Source of the DNA: Pseudomonadota bacterium
Lineage (GTDB): Bacteria; Pseudomonadota; Gammaproteobacteria; Burkholderiales; SG8-39
Reading direction: 5' to 3'
Length of the DNA stretch: 64,000 bases
Assembly: GCA_947455195.1 (NCBI GenBank)
Contig: CANGMI010000009.1
Coordinates: 186,001 to 250,000 of the forward strand
Part shown: positions 44,705 through 53,231 of the stretch, piece by piece
Position numbering within the stretch: position 1 is the first letter of the stretch
How the letters are laid out: every line of letters begins with the position of its first letter
Position numbers and translations under genes: made by a program
The notes under the pieces: model-generated
What the model was told of the DNA's origin: nothing
Seen by the model: the letters and a program-made list of their open reading frames with translations, nothing else
Databases searched by the model: none

Positions 44705-45475
44705 TCAGATCCTTCGGGTGCGCATGCGCCCGGTGCCCTCGAACGACTTGTTGAGAACCATGCCGATGAGGTTGCAGCGATCGAGCATGCCCTGCGCAAC
44801 GAGGATGTCATCGCGCACCGAACGGTTGTCCTCGACCACCATGAGTACCGCATCGGCAAGCGGCAGGAAGGCCAGTGCATCGGCCGCACCGAGCAGGGGC
44901 GGCAGATCGATGATCACGATGCGATCGTCGTACCGATTGCGCAACTCGGCCAGCAGGCCTGCCATGCGGATCGAGCCCAGCCACTCGGCAGAACGCAGCA
45001 CAGGCCCGCCTGCGGGCATCACCACCATTCGGTCGATGCCGGGATTGGACAGCGTGGCATGAACCGGCACGCCATGAGCAAGGATGTCGGCAAGGCCAGG
45101 CGAGGATGGCACACCAAAGACGCGATCGATCGACGGATTGAGCAGATCTGCATCGACGAGCAGGGCGGTCTGCTCGAACTGGGCTGCAATCGACACCGCG
45201 AGGTTTGCAGCGACCAGGGTTCGACCTTCAGCAGGGCCAGGACTTACCACCGCAAGCGTTCGCCAGCCGTTCTCGCGCATGCGCTGCAAGACACGGGTGC
45301 GCAGCGTCTTCACCGCGTCGATGAGTGCAGGCGCCGCGCCATCAATCACGATCTTGTGCTCGAGCAGTGCCCTGGCGGGAGTCTCCACGATGCGGGTTCG
45401 TGGATGCGGAACCGCTCGCAATCCGGTGCCAGGACTGCGGTCGGTGAAGCCGGCGAGGCTTGCATACGAATTCAT
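44705..45475 (-). CDS. CpsD/CapB-type tyrosine-kinase homologue with altered Walker A
   Basis: This 256-residue cytoplasmic P-loop protein of the BY-kinase group controls polysaccharide polymerisation together with a Wzz-type activator. Walker A-prime LLVDADL is at 106-112 and Walker B VIIDLPP near 184. The Walker A reads GPAEGRTL, with Arg85 in place of the invariant Lys. The C-terminus ends MRTRRI and has no tyrosine cluster. Both features argue against normal autophosphorylation. It directly follows the chain-length gene, as expected for the kinase/activator pair, and probably acts as a nucleotide-sensing or structural partner. Residue assignment is from the sequence; function is inferred. 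Confidence 0.86.
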   Translation of the reverse strand: MNSYASLAGFTDRSPGTGLRAVPHPRTRIVETPARALLEHKIVIDGAAPALIDAVKTLRTRVLQRMRENGWRTLAVVSPGPAEGRTLVAANLAVSIAAQFEQTALLVDADLLNPSIDRVFGVPSSPGLADILAHGVPVHATLSNPGIDRMVVMPAGGPVLRSAEWLGSIRMAGLLAELRNRYDDRIVIIDLPPLLGAADALAFLPLADAVLMVVEDNRSVRDDILVAQGMLDRCNLIGMVLNKSFEGTGRMRTRRI

Positions 45476-45525
45476 GTCGGGATCCGGTAGCGTTGATCGG
45501 TTGGACGGCGAAGCACGGCCCGGCC

Positions 45526-47352
45526 CTAGCGCAAGTGCAGGCGCGACCAGGCCACCAGCACAAGGTCGGGCAAAGGCCGGTAGAACTCGTGCACGGCCAG
45601 AAGGGCCATGGCAAGGACGACGATCGTCGAGACGGCGGCAACACGGCGGCGCATCTGCCGGCGAGTACGCTCGAAGGGGCCCAGCACGTGCGGAATCTCG
45701 CCCAGGACCGGTACGCTTGCCAGCCGCGCGAGGTCGCGCACCCCGCGCACCGAGCGGTCGAAGGCTTCGAGCAGACTGGCCCAGCCAACCCCACCGATCA
45801 CCGCCAGCAACAGGCCAACCACAAGAATGAGCGGTCGGTTCGGACTGAGCGGCCGCTCGGGCAACTGGGCCGGATCGATCAGCGTGAACCGCTCACCCTT
45901 GCTGTCCTTCTCCAGTTCCTCGGCCACCTGGGCTGTCATCTGCTTGTAGCCGACCTCGCGATGACGCGCGGTGGCGTTCTCGTATTCGCGCAACATGTCG
46001 CGGTACTCGCGCTCGACGGCCGGTGCCTGCTCGAGCCGTCCCTCGATGCGGGTGATTTTCTGCTGTACCTCGCGCTTCTGTGCCAGGAGACTCTCGATCT
46101 CGCGTGAGGCGGCTTCGGACTGGGCACGCAGGTTGATCGTGAATCGGGTCTCGGCGCGTGTCGGGCGTGCTGCCGCCTTGCGCTTCATGGCCTGATCCCG
46201 ATCACCCAGCGAGCGGCGCTGCGCTTCCTCGAGCGAGTCGAGTTCGGCCCGCGCACGCACCAGGTCCGGATGCTGACTTGCATAGCGTGCGGCGAGTGCC
46301 GAGACCTGGCTCGACTTCTCGTCGATGCGACGTGCAATGTCCTCGTGTCCGGCGTCATCACCGACCTCGACCCGCAGAGCGGCAATCTCGCGCCTCACCC
46401 GCTGCACATCCGGATGACTGTCGGCGTAGTTGCCCGTCAGACTTGCGAGTTCGTCCTGCAGCAGTCGCAATCGCTCGGAGGGCTCAAGCACGCGATTGGC
46501 GCTGCGGTCCTCGGGCACCCGGGACAACTCGCGCGCCTGCGCGATCTGATCTTCCAGGTAGGCCTTGCGATCCTTCGCCGCGGCAATCTCGCGCTCGATG
46601 CGAGTCACCTCGTTCTCGGCCCGATCGATAGACTGCGTGTTGAAAGTCGACGATTCGGGCAGGCGGCCCTGGTGCCGTTCCTTGAACCGTGCGATGCGCG
46701 CCTCGAGCGATGAGATCTGGGTACGCAGTCGCTCGGCCTCGGCCGAGAGGAAGGCCGTCGTTTCAGCCGAGCGGCGAACACGCGTGTTGACGTTCTCGTT
46801 GAGGTACAGCGATACCAGATCGTTCACCACCTTCTGTGCATTGGCTGGCACCGCAGCCTCATAGGACAGTTGAAACGCGATCGTCGCCGTCTCCATTCCG
46901 CCCAACCGCCGGTCGGACACACGTGCCGTCACCGTGCTCAGGCGAATGTCACCACGCATGCGCTCCAGAATCTCCTCATTGGTTTCAAATCGGCGCTCGC
47001 GTGCATAGAGCCGGTACTTGTCGGCGAGTGCCAGCAGAACCTGTCGGGTCATCACCTGCTGGCTGATCACCTGGATACGCTGGTCGGCAAAGGTCGTGAT
47101 CGTCGCTCGCACCAGATCCTGCGGAATCTCCTGCTCCTGCACGAGGATGGTGGCGCTCGATCGGTAGACAGGCGGCATCAGGAAGGCGGCTGAAGCGGCC
47201 AAGGACATGATGCACAGGCCAGCCAGCATCGCCGCACGCCGGCGTCTGACCAGCATCGCCAGGTGGTCGTGCAAGTCACGCGGGGGGGCGTCGGCAAAGC
47301 CCTCGTCGGCATGAACGGATCCTGCATTCCAGGGAACCAGAGCAGCAGTCAT
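45526..47352 (-). CDS. Wzz/GumC-type polysaccharide chain-length determinant protein
   Basis: This 608-residue inner-membrane protein has the Wzz domain from residue 28 (DHLAMLVRRR then a membrane segment near 41-60 and PPVYRSSATILV). A long periplasmic region with coiled-coil stretches spans about residues 200-455. The GNVR-type segment PAVEREYRDMLREYENA lies near 441, and a second membrane segment near 500-520 is preceded by PERPLSPNRPLIL. It is unusual in having a third membrane segment near the C-terminus (about 572-592). No kinase domain is attached; the kinase homologue is the separate next gene. It sets chain length of the exported polymer. Confidence 0.9.
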   Translation of the reverse strand: MTAALVPWNAGSVHADEGFADAPPRDLHDHLAMLVRRRRAAMLAGLCIMSLAASAAFLMPPVYRSSATILVQEQEIPQDLVRATITTFADQRIQVISQQVMTRQVLLALADKYRLYARERRFETNEEILERMRGDIRLSTVTARVSDRRLGGMETATIAFQLSYEAAVPANAQKVVNDLVSLYLNENVNTRVRRSAETTAFLSAEAERLRTQISSLEARIARFKERHQGRLPESSTFNTQSIDRAENEVTRIEREIAAAKDRKAYLEDQIAQARELSRVPEDRSANRVLEPSERLRLLQDELASLTGNYADSHPDVQRVRREIAALRVEVGDDAGHEDIARRIDEKSSQVSALAARYASQHPDLVRARAELDSLEEAQRRSLGDRDQAMKRKAAARPTRAETRFTINLRAQSEAASREIESLLAQKREVQQKITRIEGRLEQAPAVEREYRDMLREYENATARHREVGYKQMTAQVAEELEKDSKGERFTLIDPAQLPERPLSPNRPLILVVGLLLAVIGGVGWASLLEAFDRSVRGVRDLARLASVPVLGEIPHVLGPFERTRRQMRRRVAAVSTIVVLAMALLAVHEFYRPLPDLVLVAWSRLHLR

Positions 47353-47518
47353 GAGCAGGCCTCATCGAGCATTCGTGGCAGGTCGCCCGTGCTTCGCGGG
47401 CATCCTTGCAAGGCAACCGGCAATTGATCCGGAAGGGCAGTCATCTTCGGCAATGAGGGCGCGCGCGATGTTGACTGGAGTCAACGGCCCACCTCGCCCC
47501 GCATCAGCGCGAGGCTCG

Positions 47519-48865
47519 TCATCGCGACACGGCCACACGGGTGAAGTCGCGTCGAATCTGCATGAAGATCAGATTGGCGTGGGGCGAACCGCCGTAACCG
47601 CTGGTGACCGACTGCGCCCAGGTTGCGCCGGCATCGAGCGACCACCAGGGGTCGATCGTCCAGTGCACCGAAGCCCCCAATGATCGAAATTCGAACCACC
47701 CCACGCCTGCGCCGGTGTAACGGCTGGCTGTCTGCGCCGCGCTCAGGGTGCCCGAGAGTTGTGCGCTGAAATCATGGCTGTAGATGGCCTGCAGGTACCG
47801 GTTGTCGATCGTGGTTCCAGCCGGGGAAGGCAGCACCTGACGCGTGGCAGAGAACGCCAGGCGGTTACGCTCATTGACGCGCCACTGCAATCCTGTCGCA
47901 TAGAGCACCGAATTTCGGGTGGTGTCGGAGGCCGATGCCACCTGCGTGACAGGCACACCCAGTTCCACGCAATCCTGCGTTCGACCGGCAAACACGATCG
48001 GGCGGCTGTTGCCATCGAGAAGCGGAACACCACCGGCGCCAAGGAGCGGTATCAGGCACTGGTACTGCGAACCCACATAGGTCTGGGTACGGGTACCACC
48101 CAATGTCGCGTTCCAGGTCAGGCGTTCGTTCATTTCCACCGTCTCGCCCAGCGACACGCTGCTCGACTCACTGTGATTGGGTACGCCCCGGGGCCGATAC
48201 CAGGCCTCGGAGGCAGTCACCACGAGGCTGGCACGTTCGCTCTGCTGGAACACGAGTCGGGGAGACAACGACAGGTTGTCGTAATCGACCAGTCCGATCG
48301 TGGTGTCCTGGAACCGGGCGGCCTGCACGCCTGCGGTCACCCCGAAGGTGAGTCGCTCGTCGATCCGATGCGTGTATGAAGGCAGCAATGACGCGAGCGT
48401 GCGCTGTGTGTAGGCAAACACCTGCCCGGTCTGCACCAACTGACTGGCCTGCCCGTTGGTCGATGCATCGGCGGGCCTGATGGCGAGCGTCGAATCGCGC
48501 GTGAACGACGCGGACAGTTCGACGCCTTCGTTCTCGCTGCTGCGCCGAAAGGTGAGTCCGGCAAAGGCATCGAGGCGGCTCCTGGGCGAGACCGTATCGT
48601 TGTGAATGCCGCCCAGGGAACCGGTCAGGAGAATCCCATCGGACTCGGTCAGGTTCGACAGACGAAAGCCGGGTACCAGACTGACGCTTGATACCCGATC
48701 GTCATTGGACCGGAAATAGCGCAGATTGCTGGTGGAATCCGCGCGGGCACTCACATAGGCTTCTGCCGCATATTCGGCACTGCGCGCGGCACCTGCCGGC
48801 AAGCCCGACGCAACGAGCAGCGCTGCGAACACCCACGATGGTCTTCCCTGCATGGTCTCTGACAT
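47519..48865 (-). CDS. Outer-membrane beta-barrel protein of exosortase-linked EPS locus
   Basis: This 448-residue protein has a type I signal peptide (about residues 1-29, cleavage near RSAEY). The rest consists of alternating beta strands with frequent aromatic residues and ends in a basic VAVSR rather than a classical C-terminal Phe. The pattern of length, composition and position between the export protein and the chain-length protein fits the outer-membrane barrel family found with PEP-CTERM systems (TIGR03016-like). It may form part of the export channel or anchor. The exact function is not established. Confidence 0.75.
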   Translation of the reverse strand: MSETMQGRPSWVFAALLVASGLPAGAARSAEYAAEAYVSARADSTSNLRYFRSNDDRVSSVSLVPGFRLSNLTESDGILLTGSLGGIHNDTVSPRSRLDAFAGLTFRRSSENEGVELSASFTRDSTLAIRPADASTNGQASQLVQTGQVFAYTQRTLASLLPSYTHRIDERLTFGVTAGVQAARFQDTTIGLVDYDNLSLSPRLVFQQSERASLVVTASEAWYRPRGVPNHSESSSVSLGETVEMNERLTWNATLGGTRTQTYVGSQYQCLIPLLGAGGVPLLDGNSRPIVFAGRTQDCVELGVPVTQVASASDTTRNSVLYATGLQWRVNERNRLAFSATRQVLPSPAGTTIDNRYLQAIYSHDFSAQLSGTLSAAQTASRYTGAGVGWFEFRSLGASVHWTIDPWWSLDAGATWAQSVTSGYGGSPHANLIFMQIRRDFTRVAVSR

Positions 48866-49030
48866 GACCGCCCCCTTCCAGAACAGGTAGTTCGCTCGAC
48901 GTGCTGGCGTGGGCAGGCGCCGATCGCGATCGAGGCTCCCACAACGATCCGATCGATGGCCGACCGGCCTGTGTCCACTGTGCTCCGGGTCGTCGATCAG
49001 TGGCTGACGCGCGCTGACCGCTCGAGTCGA

Positions 49031-49699
49031 TCAGGGGACAACAACGACATCGGCAGGGCGGAGCAGGATGTTCTGTTCGAGCCCGTCACCTTTTTCGATC
49101 CGTGAGTACTGGAAAGGCAGGGTCACCTGCTCACCCCCCTCGCGACGCACGATGCGGATGTCGTTGGCAGCCGCAAAGGCAGTGAGCCCCCCGGCCATGG
49201 ACAGCGCCTGCAGCACGTCGAGCTGGCGGCCCATCATGAATTCGCCCGGCTTGTTCACCTTGCCGATCACATAGACGCGCTGATAGAGAATCTTCACGAG
49301 CGACACCGAGACGACCGGATCGGGCAGAAAGCTGCGAAGCCGGGTCGCGAGTTCGTGGCGGACGTCGGCCACCGAGCGACCTGCGACCTGAACCTCCCCG
49401 ATCAGCGGAAACGAGATGCCGCCATCGGGACGCACGAGCACGTCCTTGCGCGACAGGTCGGGTTCCTTCCACACCGCGATATCGAGGATGTCCTCCGGGC
49501 CGAGCCGATAGGCATCGGACGCCACAGCGGGACCCGGAGAAACCGGCGCCGCCACCGCAGGCGTAGCCGACGGACCCGTCGCTGTCGATGCAGGCTGGGA
49601 TGCACTGGCTGGTGCCTGCGCCAACGCCGCAGGCACCACGGCAATCGATGCCGTCACCAAGGCGATGGACGCAAAAAGAACGATGCGATCAGGTCTCAC
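49031..49699 (-). CDS. Polysaccharide export protein (Wza-type, Poly_export/SLBB)
   Basis: This 222-residue periplasmic or outer-membrane protein has a signal peptide ending near ALAQA (residue 28) and no lipobox Cys. A Ser/Thr/Ala/Pro linker follows. The Poly_export domain then carries YRLGPEDILDIAVW, RPDGGISFPLIGEVQVAGRSV near 90-110, and an SLBB-type half (VYVIGKVNKPGEF near 145). It lacks the C-terminal outer-membrane helix of Wza and therefore needs another outer-membrane partner, possibly the barrel protein next to it. It is the first gene of the minus-strand polysaccharide run. Confidence 0.92.
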   Translation of the reverse strand: MRPDRIVLFASIALVTASIAVVPAALAQAPASASQPASTATGPSATPAVAAPVSPGPAVASDAYRLGPEDILDIAVWKEPDLSRKDVLVRPDGGISFPLIGEVQVAGRSVADVRHELATRLRSFLPDPVVSVSLVKILYQRVYVIGKVNKPGEFMMGRQLDVLQALSMAGGLTAFAAANDIRIVRREGGEQVTLPFQYSRIEKGDGLEQNILLRPADVVVVP

Positions 49700-49760
49700 C
49701 GGGCTCCCCCCTTCGACTCAATTGAGGCGATGGAGAGTAGCGCGGGAAATGGGACGTGAT

Positions 49761-51242
49761 TCAGCCGGGCCCGGGTGTATTGATACCGAGATTGCCCCAT
49801 ATCAAATCGACACGGGCGCGAGTTGCAGCATCCATCTCGATCGGCTTGCCCCACGGGCGCGTCGTCTCGCCGGGCCACTTGTTGGTGGCATCGATGCCCA
49901 TCTTGGCGCCGAGTCCGGCAACCGGGCTCGCGAAATCAAGACTGTCGATCGGGGTGTTCTCCACGACGAGGGTATCGCGCGCTGCATCGACCCGGGTGCT
50001 CATCGCCCAGATCACTTCGCTCCAGTTCCGTACATCGATATCCTCGTCAACGACGATGATCATCTTGGTGTACATGAACTGACGCAGAAAGCTCCAGACC
50101 CCGAACATGACGCGCTTCGGGTGACCCGGGAACTGCTTGCGCATGCTCACCACGGCCAGACGATACGAGCACGCCTCGGGGGGCAGATAGAAATCGACGA
50201 TCTCGGGAAACTGCCGCGCAAGCAGCGGCACGAACACTTCATTGAGTGCCACGCCGAGCACCGCCGGCTCATCGGGCGGCTTTCCGGTGTAGGTGGAGTG
50301 ATAGATCGGATCGCGACGCATGGTGATGCGCTCGATGGTCAGGACCGGATAACGCTCGACCTCGTTGTAGTAGCCGGTGTGATCGCCAAACGGCCCTTCG
50401 AGCGCCTCATCGCCCGGATGAATCGCTCCCTCCAGGACGATCTCGGCGCGGGCTGGCACTCGCAGATCCGACCCGATGCAACGCGCCACCTCGGTACGCC
50501 CCCCGCGCAGCAGACCGGCAAACTGGTACTCCGACAAAGAGTCGGGCACGGGCGTCACCGCCCCCAGAACCGTGGCCGGATCGGCCCCGAGCGCGACGGC
50601 GACCGGAAACGGCTTGCCTGGATGCATCTTGCAGTGGTCAAGGTAGTCGAGCGCGCCGCCCCGATGCGCTAACCAGCGCATGATGACCCGGTTGGGTCCG
50701 ATCACCTGCTGACGATAGATGCCGAGATTCAGGCGCTGGCGTCGGGTGCCGCGGGTGACGGTCAGACCCCAGGTGATGAGCGGGCCGGCGTCGCCGGGCC
50801 AGCAGGTCTGCACCGGGAGGCGCGACAGATCGACATCAGCGCCTTCCCAGACAATCTCCTGACAGGGCGGAGCCGACACCATTTTCGGCGCCATGTCGAG
50901 GACGCGGCGAAAGAGCGGGATCTTGCTCCACGCGTCCCTCAGACCCCGCGGTGGCTCGGGCTCCTTCAATTGGGCCAGCAGTTCGCCGACCCCGCGCAAT
51001 GCCGCGACCGAATCGGCGCCCATGCCGAGCGCTACACGACGCGGCGTACCGAACAGATTGCCCAGCACCGGCATGTGATGGCCGGTGGGATGCTCGAAGA
51101 GGATGGCCGGCCCCTCGGCACGCAGCACGCGATCACAGATTTCGGTCATCTCCAGGCGAGGTGACACCTCGGTACCCACGCGCACGAGTTCGCCCATCGC
51201 CTCGAGGCGGGCCATGAAGTCGCGCAGATCGCGGTACTGCAT
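49761..51242 (-). CDS. ubiD: 4-hydroxy-3-polyprenylbenzoate decarboxylase UbiD
   Basis: This 493-residue prenylated-FMN decarboxylase acts in ubiquinone biosynthesis. Similarity to the E. coli enzyme is obvious along the whole length: [13 protein letters not shown] near 63, [10 protein letters not shown] near 156, NLGIYRQQ, the [13 protein letters not shown] active-site loop near 283-295, [17 protein letters not shown] near 320 and DATNKWPGE near 460. It removes the carboxylate of the prenylated ring, using prFMN made by UbiX, which is not here. It lies one gene away from ubiA; the two catalyse neighbouring steps. Confidence 0.97.
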   Translation of the reverse strand: MQYRDLRDFMARLEAMGELVRVGTEVSPRLEMTEICDRVLRAEGPAILFEHPTGHHMPVLGNLFGTPRRVALGMGADSVAALRGVGELLAQLKEPEPPRGLRDAWSKIPLFRRVLDMAPKMVSAPPCQEIVWEGADVDLSRLPVQTCWPGDAGPLITWGLTVTRGTRRQRLNLGIYRQQVIGPNRVIMRWLAHRGGALDYLDHCKMHPGKPFPVAVALGADPATVLGAVTPVPDSLSEYQFAGLLRGGRTEVARCIGSDLRVPARAEIVLEGAIHPGDEALEGPFGDHTGYYNEVERYPVLTIERITMRRDPIYHSTYTGKPPDEPAVLGVALNEVFVPLLARQFPEIVDFYLPPEACSYRLAVVSMRKQFPGHPKRVMFGVWSFLRQFMYTKMIIVVDEDIDVRNWSEVIWAMSTRVDAARDTLVVENTPIDSLDFASPVAGLGAKMGIDATNKWPGETTRPWGKPIEMDAATRARVDLIWGNLGINTPGPG

Positions 51243-51262
51243 GAGAGCCGCTCGCGCCCGTG

Positions 51263-52042
51263 CTAGACGACGAACGGGGCTGATGCACCGTCCATGGTGA
51301 TGATGGCGCCGTGGGTATAACTGCCACGCGGCGAGGCAAGAAACAGCACCATGTTGGCGATTTCCTCGGGTTCTCCCAGACGCCCGGCGGGAATCCGCTC
51401 GGCGAGGCGACGCAGGGCCTCATCGGCACTCACGCCCTGCACCTTCGATTCGGCCTTCAATCCCTCAGCCACACGCGAGGTCTGGGTGAGGCCCGGATTG
51501 ACGCCCACCACACGAACGCCACGCGGTGCATAGGTGGCCGCCAGTCCGGCGGTGACCAGCATCAGGGCCGCGTTGGCTGCACCACCGGCAAGGTGCGTCG
51601 AGGTCGGCGACTTGCCCCCATTGCCGATGATGTTCACGATGACGCCGCGGCCCCGTACGCTCATCAACTTCACGACCGGATCGATCACGTTGATGTAGGT
51701 GAAGAATTTCGCGTCCATGGCAGCGCGCCATGCCGCCGGGTCGAGGTCATCGGGGGCCGTACGTCGGGCAGCACCGGCCGAGGTCACGAGAACATCGATC
51801 GGGCCGAGCGAGGACTCGACGGCACGAACCATGGCGGCCGTGGCCCCGGCGTCGGACATGTCGGCGGCAATGGCCAGCACATCGGCCCCCAGAGCCGCTC
51901 GTGCGGCATCGAGGTTGGCCTGATCACGCGAGGTGATCGCCACCCGGGCGCCCTCGTCGATGAACATGCGCGCGCAGGCCAACCCAAGACCCTTGCTGCC
52001 ACCGGTAATGAGGACAACCTGCCCCTTCAATCCGAGATCCAT
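51263..52042 (-). CDS. SDR-fold protein without catalytic Tyr/Lys
   Basis: This 259-residue short-chain dehydrogenase homologue has TGGSKGLG at 13-20. The NNAG motif is changed to TSAG. At the active site His150 replaces Tyr and Gly154 replaces Lys, in [12 protein letters not shown]. The same NAALM framework is in the SDR at 20759-21541, so they belong to one branch. Catalysis by the normal mechanism is excluded on sequence. It sits between ubiD and ubiA on the same strand, 20 bases before ubiD, but a ubiquinone role is only positional inference. The start at 52042 is set by the conserved MDLGLKGQ opening. Confidence 0.84.
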   Translation of the reverse strand: MDLGLKGQVVLITGGSKGLGLACARMFIDEGARVAITSRDQANLDAARAALGADVLAIAADMSDAGATAAMVRAVESSLGPIDVLVTSAGAARRTAPDDLDPAAWRAAMDAKFFTYINVIDPVVKLMSVRGRGVIVNIIGNGGKSPTSTHLAGGAANAALMLVTAGLAATYAPRGVRVVGVNPGLTQTSRVAEGLKAESKVQGVSADEALRRLAERIPAGRLGEPEEIANMVLFLASPRGSYTHGAIITMDGASAPFVV

Positions 52043-52161
52043 GCTTGTCACGCCTCTTCTGATCGGAACGCCAGACCGGCAACGCACCCGCACCGGGCCA
52101 GATCCCCTGTGGGCGGGGCGAGACGAGGCATGCGGGGCGTCCGGAGGACGCGCGGAGAATA

Positions 52162-53151
52162 TCACTGCAGCCCGATCACCACCCCGGCAAAGATCGCTGC
52201 CCCGACCCAGTTGTTGTGATTGAAAGCCCGGAAGCATCCCTCGCGACTGCGGCTGCGAATGAGGCGGTAGTGCCAGCCCATCATGAGTGCAGCCACCGCA
52301 AGGCCGGCGTAATAGCCGACACCTATCCCGCGCGCCTGACCGATCGACGAAAGCAGGCCCAGGGTGATCGCGTACGACACCATCACGGCCAGCACGTCGA
52401 AGCGCCCGAAGGTGATGGCAGAACTGCGGATGCCGATGAGCAGATCGTCGTCTCGATCCACCATCGCATACTCGGTGTCATAGCCGATGGCCCACGTAAT
52501 GTTGGCCAGCAGCATCCAGCCGCACTCGGCCGGCAGCATCCCGAGTTGCGCCGCATAGGCCATCGGAATCCCGAAGCCAAAGGCAACGCCCAGATAGGCC
52601 TGCGGTATCGGCAGGATGCGCTTGGTGAGCGGGTAGCTCGCAGCCAGAAAGAGCGCAACAAACGCCAGCGCAATGGCGAGGGCATTGAGGGTCAGCACGA
52701 GGCCAAAGGCAAGGAGCGACAGCACGCCCGCCAGCACCAGTGCTTCGCGCCGCGCCACCTCGCCGGTGGCCAGCGGCCGGTCGCGCGTGCGCTTCACGTG
52801 CGGATCGAAACGCGCGTCGGCAATGTCATTCATCACACATCCGGCCGAGCGCATGAGCAGGGTACCGGCACAGAACACGAAGACCGTCCAGGCGTCGGGA
52901 CGGCCATCGGCAGCCAGCCACACTGCCCACAGGGTCGGCCAGAGGAGCAGGAGGGTACCGATCGGACGGTGCAGGCGCGCGAGTCGCCAGTAGAGCGCCC
53001 ATCGCGACGAGCGCGCGCTGGCCACTGCACCGGGCAGCGGCAGGGAGGACATGGCACCGGTGGCCATGGCGTCATGGGCCCCGGCGGCGTTGACCACCGG
53101 GCTGGACGGCGTGGGGGCAGACTGCGCAGGCGGAAGGTCTTGGCTCGGCAT
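52162..53151 (-). CDS. ubiA: 4-hydroxybenzoate polyprenyltransferase UbiA
   Basis: This 329-residue membrane prenyltransferase attaches the polyprenyl chain to 4-hydroxybenzoate. The two Asp-rich motifs that bind Mg-diphosphate are present: NDIADARFD near 108-116 and YDTEYAMVDRDDD near 227-239. Eight or nine membrane segments fit the family. The first 45 residues are an extra Pro/Ser/Ala-rich leader; ATG codons inside it (for example MSSLPLPG) could be the true start. The gene is 80 bases after recG on the same strand and precedes the SDR and ubiD. Confidence 0.95.
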   Translation of the reverse strand: MPSQDLPPAQSAPTPSSPVVNAAGAHDAMATGAMSSLPLPGAVASARSSRWALYWRLARLHRPIGTLLLLWPTLWAVWLAADGRPDAWTVFVFCAGTLLMRSAGCVMNDIADARFDPHVKRTRDRPLATGEVARREALVLAGVLSLLAFGLVLTLNALAIALAFVALFLAASYPLTKRILPIPQAYLGVAFGFGIPMAYAAQLGMLPAECGWMLLANITWAIGYDTEYAMVDRDDDLLIGIRSSAITFGRFDVLAVMVSYAITLGLLSSIGQARGIGVGYYAGLAVAALMMGWHYRLIRSRSREGCFRAFNHNNWVGAAIFAGVVIGLQ

Positions 53152-53231
53152 GGCCGTGATGTTACCTGCTGTGCTGCGCCGCATGCGCTGCGGCCTGGCA
53201 AGGCGCGGACCGCCGCAGGGGCTCTTGCCCA

